This document shows, piece by piece, positions 63,001-64,000 of a stretch of 64,000 bases of DNA; position 1 is the first letter of the stretch; every line of letters starts with the position of its first letter. The DNA is from Silene conica (lineage: Eukaryota; Streptophyta; Magnoliopsida; Caryophyllales; Caryophyllaceae): contig CM055314.2 of assembly GCA_029255685.2 (NCBI GenBank), positions 7,520,399 to 7,584,398 on the forward strand, read 5' to 3'. The notes under the pieces were generated by a model that was given only the letters and a program-made list of their open reading frames with translations, did not search any database and had not been told where the DNA came from. Both the position numbers and the translations under genes were made by a program.

Positions 63001-63484
63001 AAGTGGCACTCTTTTTGAAACTGGACAACACATCAAAGTTTCAAAGGCAGGCCAAAGCTCTGGAGGCATGCTATTGCTTAGGAGTTACTAAGCCTCCGAG
63101 TAGGACTACACAAGATACATTATATACAGCCTCTGATAGCACCATACACTATACACTACAATACTACATGACTGATATGAACAAAGTTATTGTCAAATCA
63201 ATATAGCTTCATTTTTCTAGTGACGCTGAATGTTCACAATGCTACTGAATTGCTTTGGAGACTCAGTAATGTTGTGGCTAGTAAATCATACGCTGATACG
63301 CAGGAACGGTCACTGCAACTAAATAATTCAACCACCCGCTATGATTTCGTGCATGCAAGTAAGAATACCTTTTGATGGTGTAAAGGCAATTTCAAGGGAA
63401 TTTGATAGCTGCATAACATCTTCGAATACACTGGCTGTACCAGCTCCAACAACAGCTACTCTAACATTTGGTGAACCAGCAGCC
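60005..63484 (-). CDS. UROS: Uroporphyrinogen-III synthase, C-terminal part, partial
   Basis: Seven exons, complement(join(60005..60019, 60127..60157, 60842..60976, 61209..61294, 61395..61450, 62273..62368, 63369..63484)), encode the last 177 residues in consistent phase with GT-AG introns. The enzyme cyclises hydroxymethylbilane to uroporphyrinogen III (EC 4.2.1.75), the branch point to haem, chlorophyll and sirohaem, in plastids. HemD-family (PF02602) text is clear: [86 protein letters not shown] and [15 protein letters not shown]. It ends KEETR. The transit peptide and first domain lie beyond the window. The last coding exon is only 15 nt (five codons counting the stop) and the penultimate 31 nt. 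Confidence 0.93.
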
Positions 63485-64000
63485 CTAAGTAAAAAGTAAT
63501 TGCAAACTTTAGGGGAAAGCAGCAATCAATTATCTCTTTTTTACGCAAATCAAAATCAAGATGAGCCCTATATATCAAATAAAATAAAATGAACTCCGAA
63601 AAAATCAATTAAAGTGATAAAGTCCTCACATATTCACAAATAAAATACAGTAAATTTAAACCAGCGCATACTATAGAGCATGACAGTAGTCCATTTCTCA
63701 ATTCTCACCACTTCCCACAGTAGTTTGTCCCTTCTGACTTGCGAATCAAAAGTCTTAGAAGTATATTTTGTTGCTCTGAGTAAAAGAATATTCATAGCTT
63801 TACAGAAAAAGACCATTCTTTTGGCTGTTAAATCATGGTAAACCCAGATTTCATATTAAGACGTTCTACAGAGCAATAGTGGTAAAAAGTTGTGAGCTGA
63901 GATCTCAGTCAAGTAAGGTAAAAGTTGCAACCTAAAGAAAATAACAATAAATAACGGATTCCTAGTGTTAGCAATTGCTTATAAGTGTGGCTATAACCTG
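63485..64000 (-). other. Intron or upstream part of the uroporphyrinogen-III synthase gene
   Basis: The exon beginning at 63484 needs a codon completed from an upstream exon, and I find no matching UROS exon text up to the window edge. A short minus ORF at 63634-63816 bears no resemblance to the enzyme. This is most likely intron. Confidence 0.5.

Overview
This is nuclear DNA of a flowering plant. Genes are split by GT-AG introns, the encoded proteins belong to plant families (a pectin methylesterase/invertase inhibitor, a serine carboxypeptidase-like protein, a DUF1645 protein, a MIP1-type leucine-zipper/DUF547 protein and uroporphyrinogen-III synthase), and the space between them is very AT-rich and full of plant transposon families. 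A eudicot is most likely. I lean towards Caryophyllales from the repeat style, but that is an impression only.

Layout. Positions 1-1356 hold the last four exons of an S9-type (prolyl-oligopeptidase-like) hydrolase on the plus strand, convergent with an intronless DUF1645 gene on the minus strand (3155-4150). From about 4.4 to 27 kb there is no intact gene. This stretch is a transposon graveyard containing a tRNA-derived SINE with its target duplication, Stowaway-, Harbinger- and hAT-like elements, a nested cluster of elements ending in ACCCGTG hairpins, a retrotransposon LTR next to a complete tRNA-Asp-like sequence, LINE 3' ends embedded in (TTA)n arrays, and a tandem repeat with a unit of about 148 bp. 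A ten-exon minus-strand gene for a 553-residue Lzipper-MIP1/DUF547 protein occupies 27425-31545, with a probable leader exon near 33.0 kb and a complete miniature LTR retrotransposon (TRIM) in intron 5. From 33 to 47 kb repeats dominate again, including several foldback elements, one with perfect 54-bp arms. A small pectin methylesterase/invertase inhibitor gene sits at 47074-47676. A tandem repeat with a unit of about 305 bp follows at 48.9-50.3 kb. An eight-exon serine carboxypeptidase gene (475 residues) spans 52065-59306, with a transposon-filled 4-kb first intron. It converges with the 3' part of uroporphyrinogen-III synthase on the minus strand (60005-63484), which runs out of the window.

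The genes are ordinary housekeeping or wall/secretory plant genes and do not form a pathway with one another. The more unusual signals are non-coding: the full-length tRNA-Asp complement beside a retrotransposon primer-binding site, altered at position 58; a TRIM inserted 20 nt from a splice acceptor that may supply the branch point; three back-to-back hairpins inside the inhibitor coding sequence; and a terminal-inverted-repeat element carrying a row of small CAAGTCGC/GCGACTTG hairpins. All exon joins were made by eye from reading frame and splice consensus, without alignment software.
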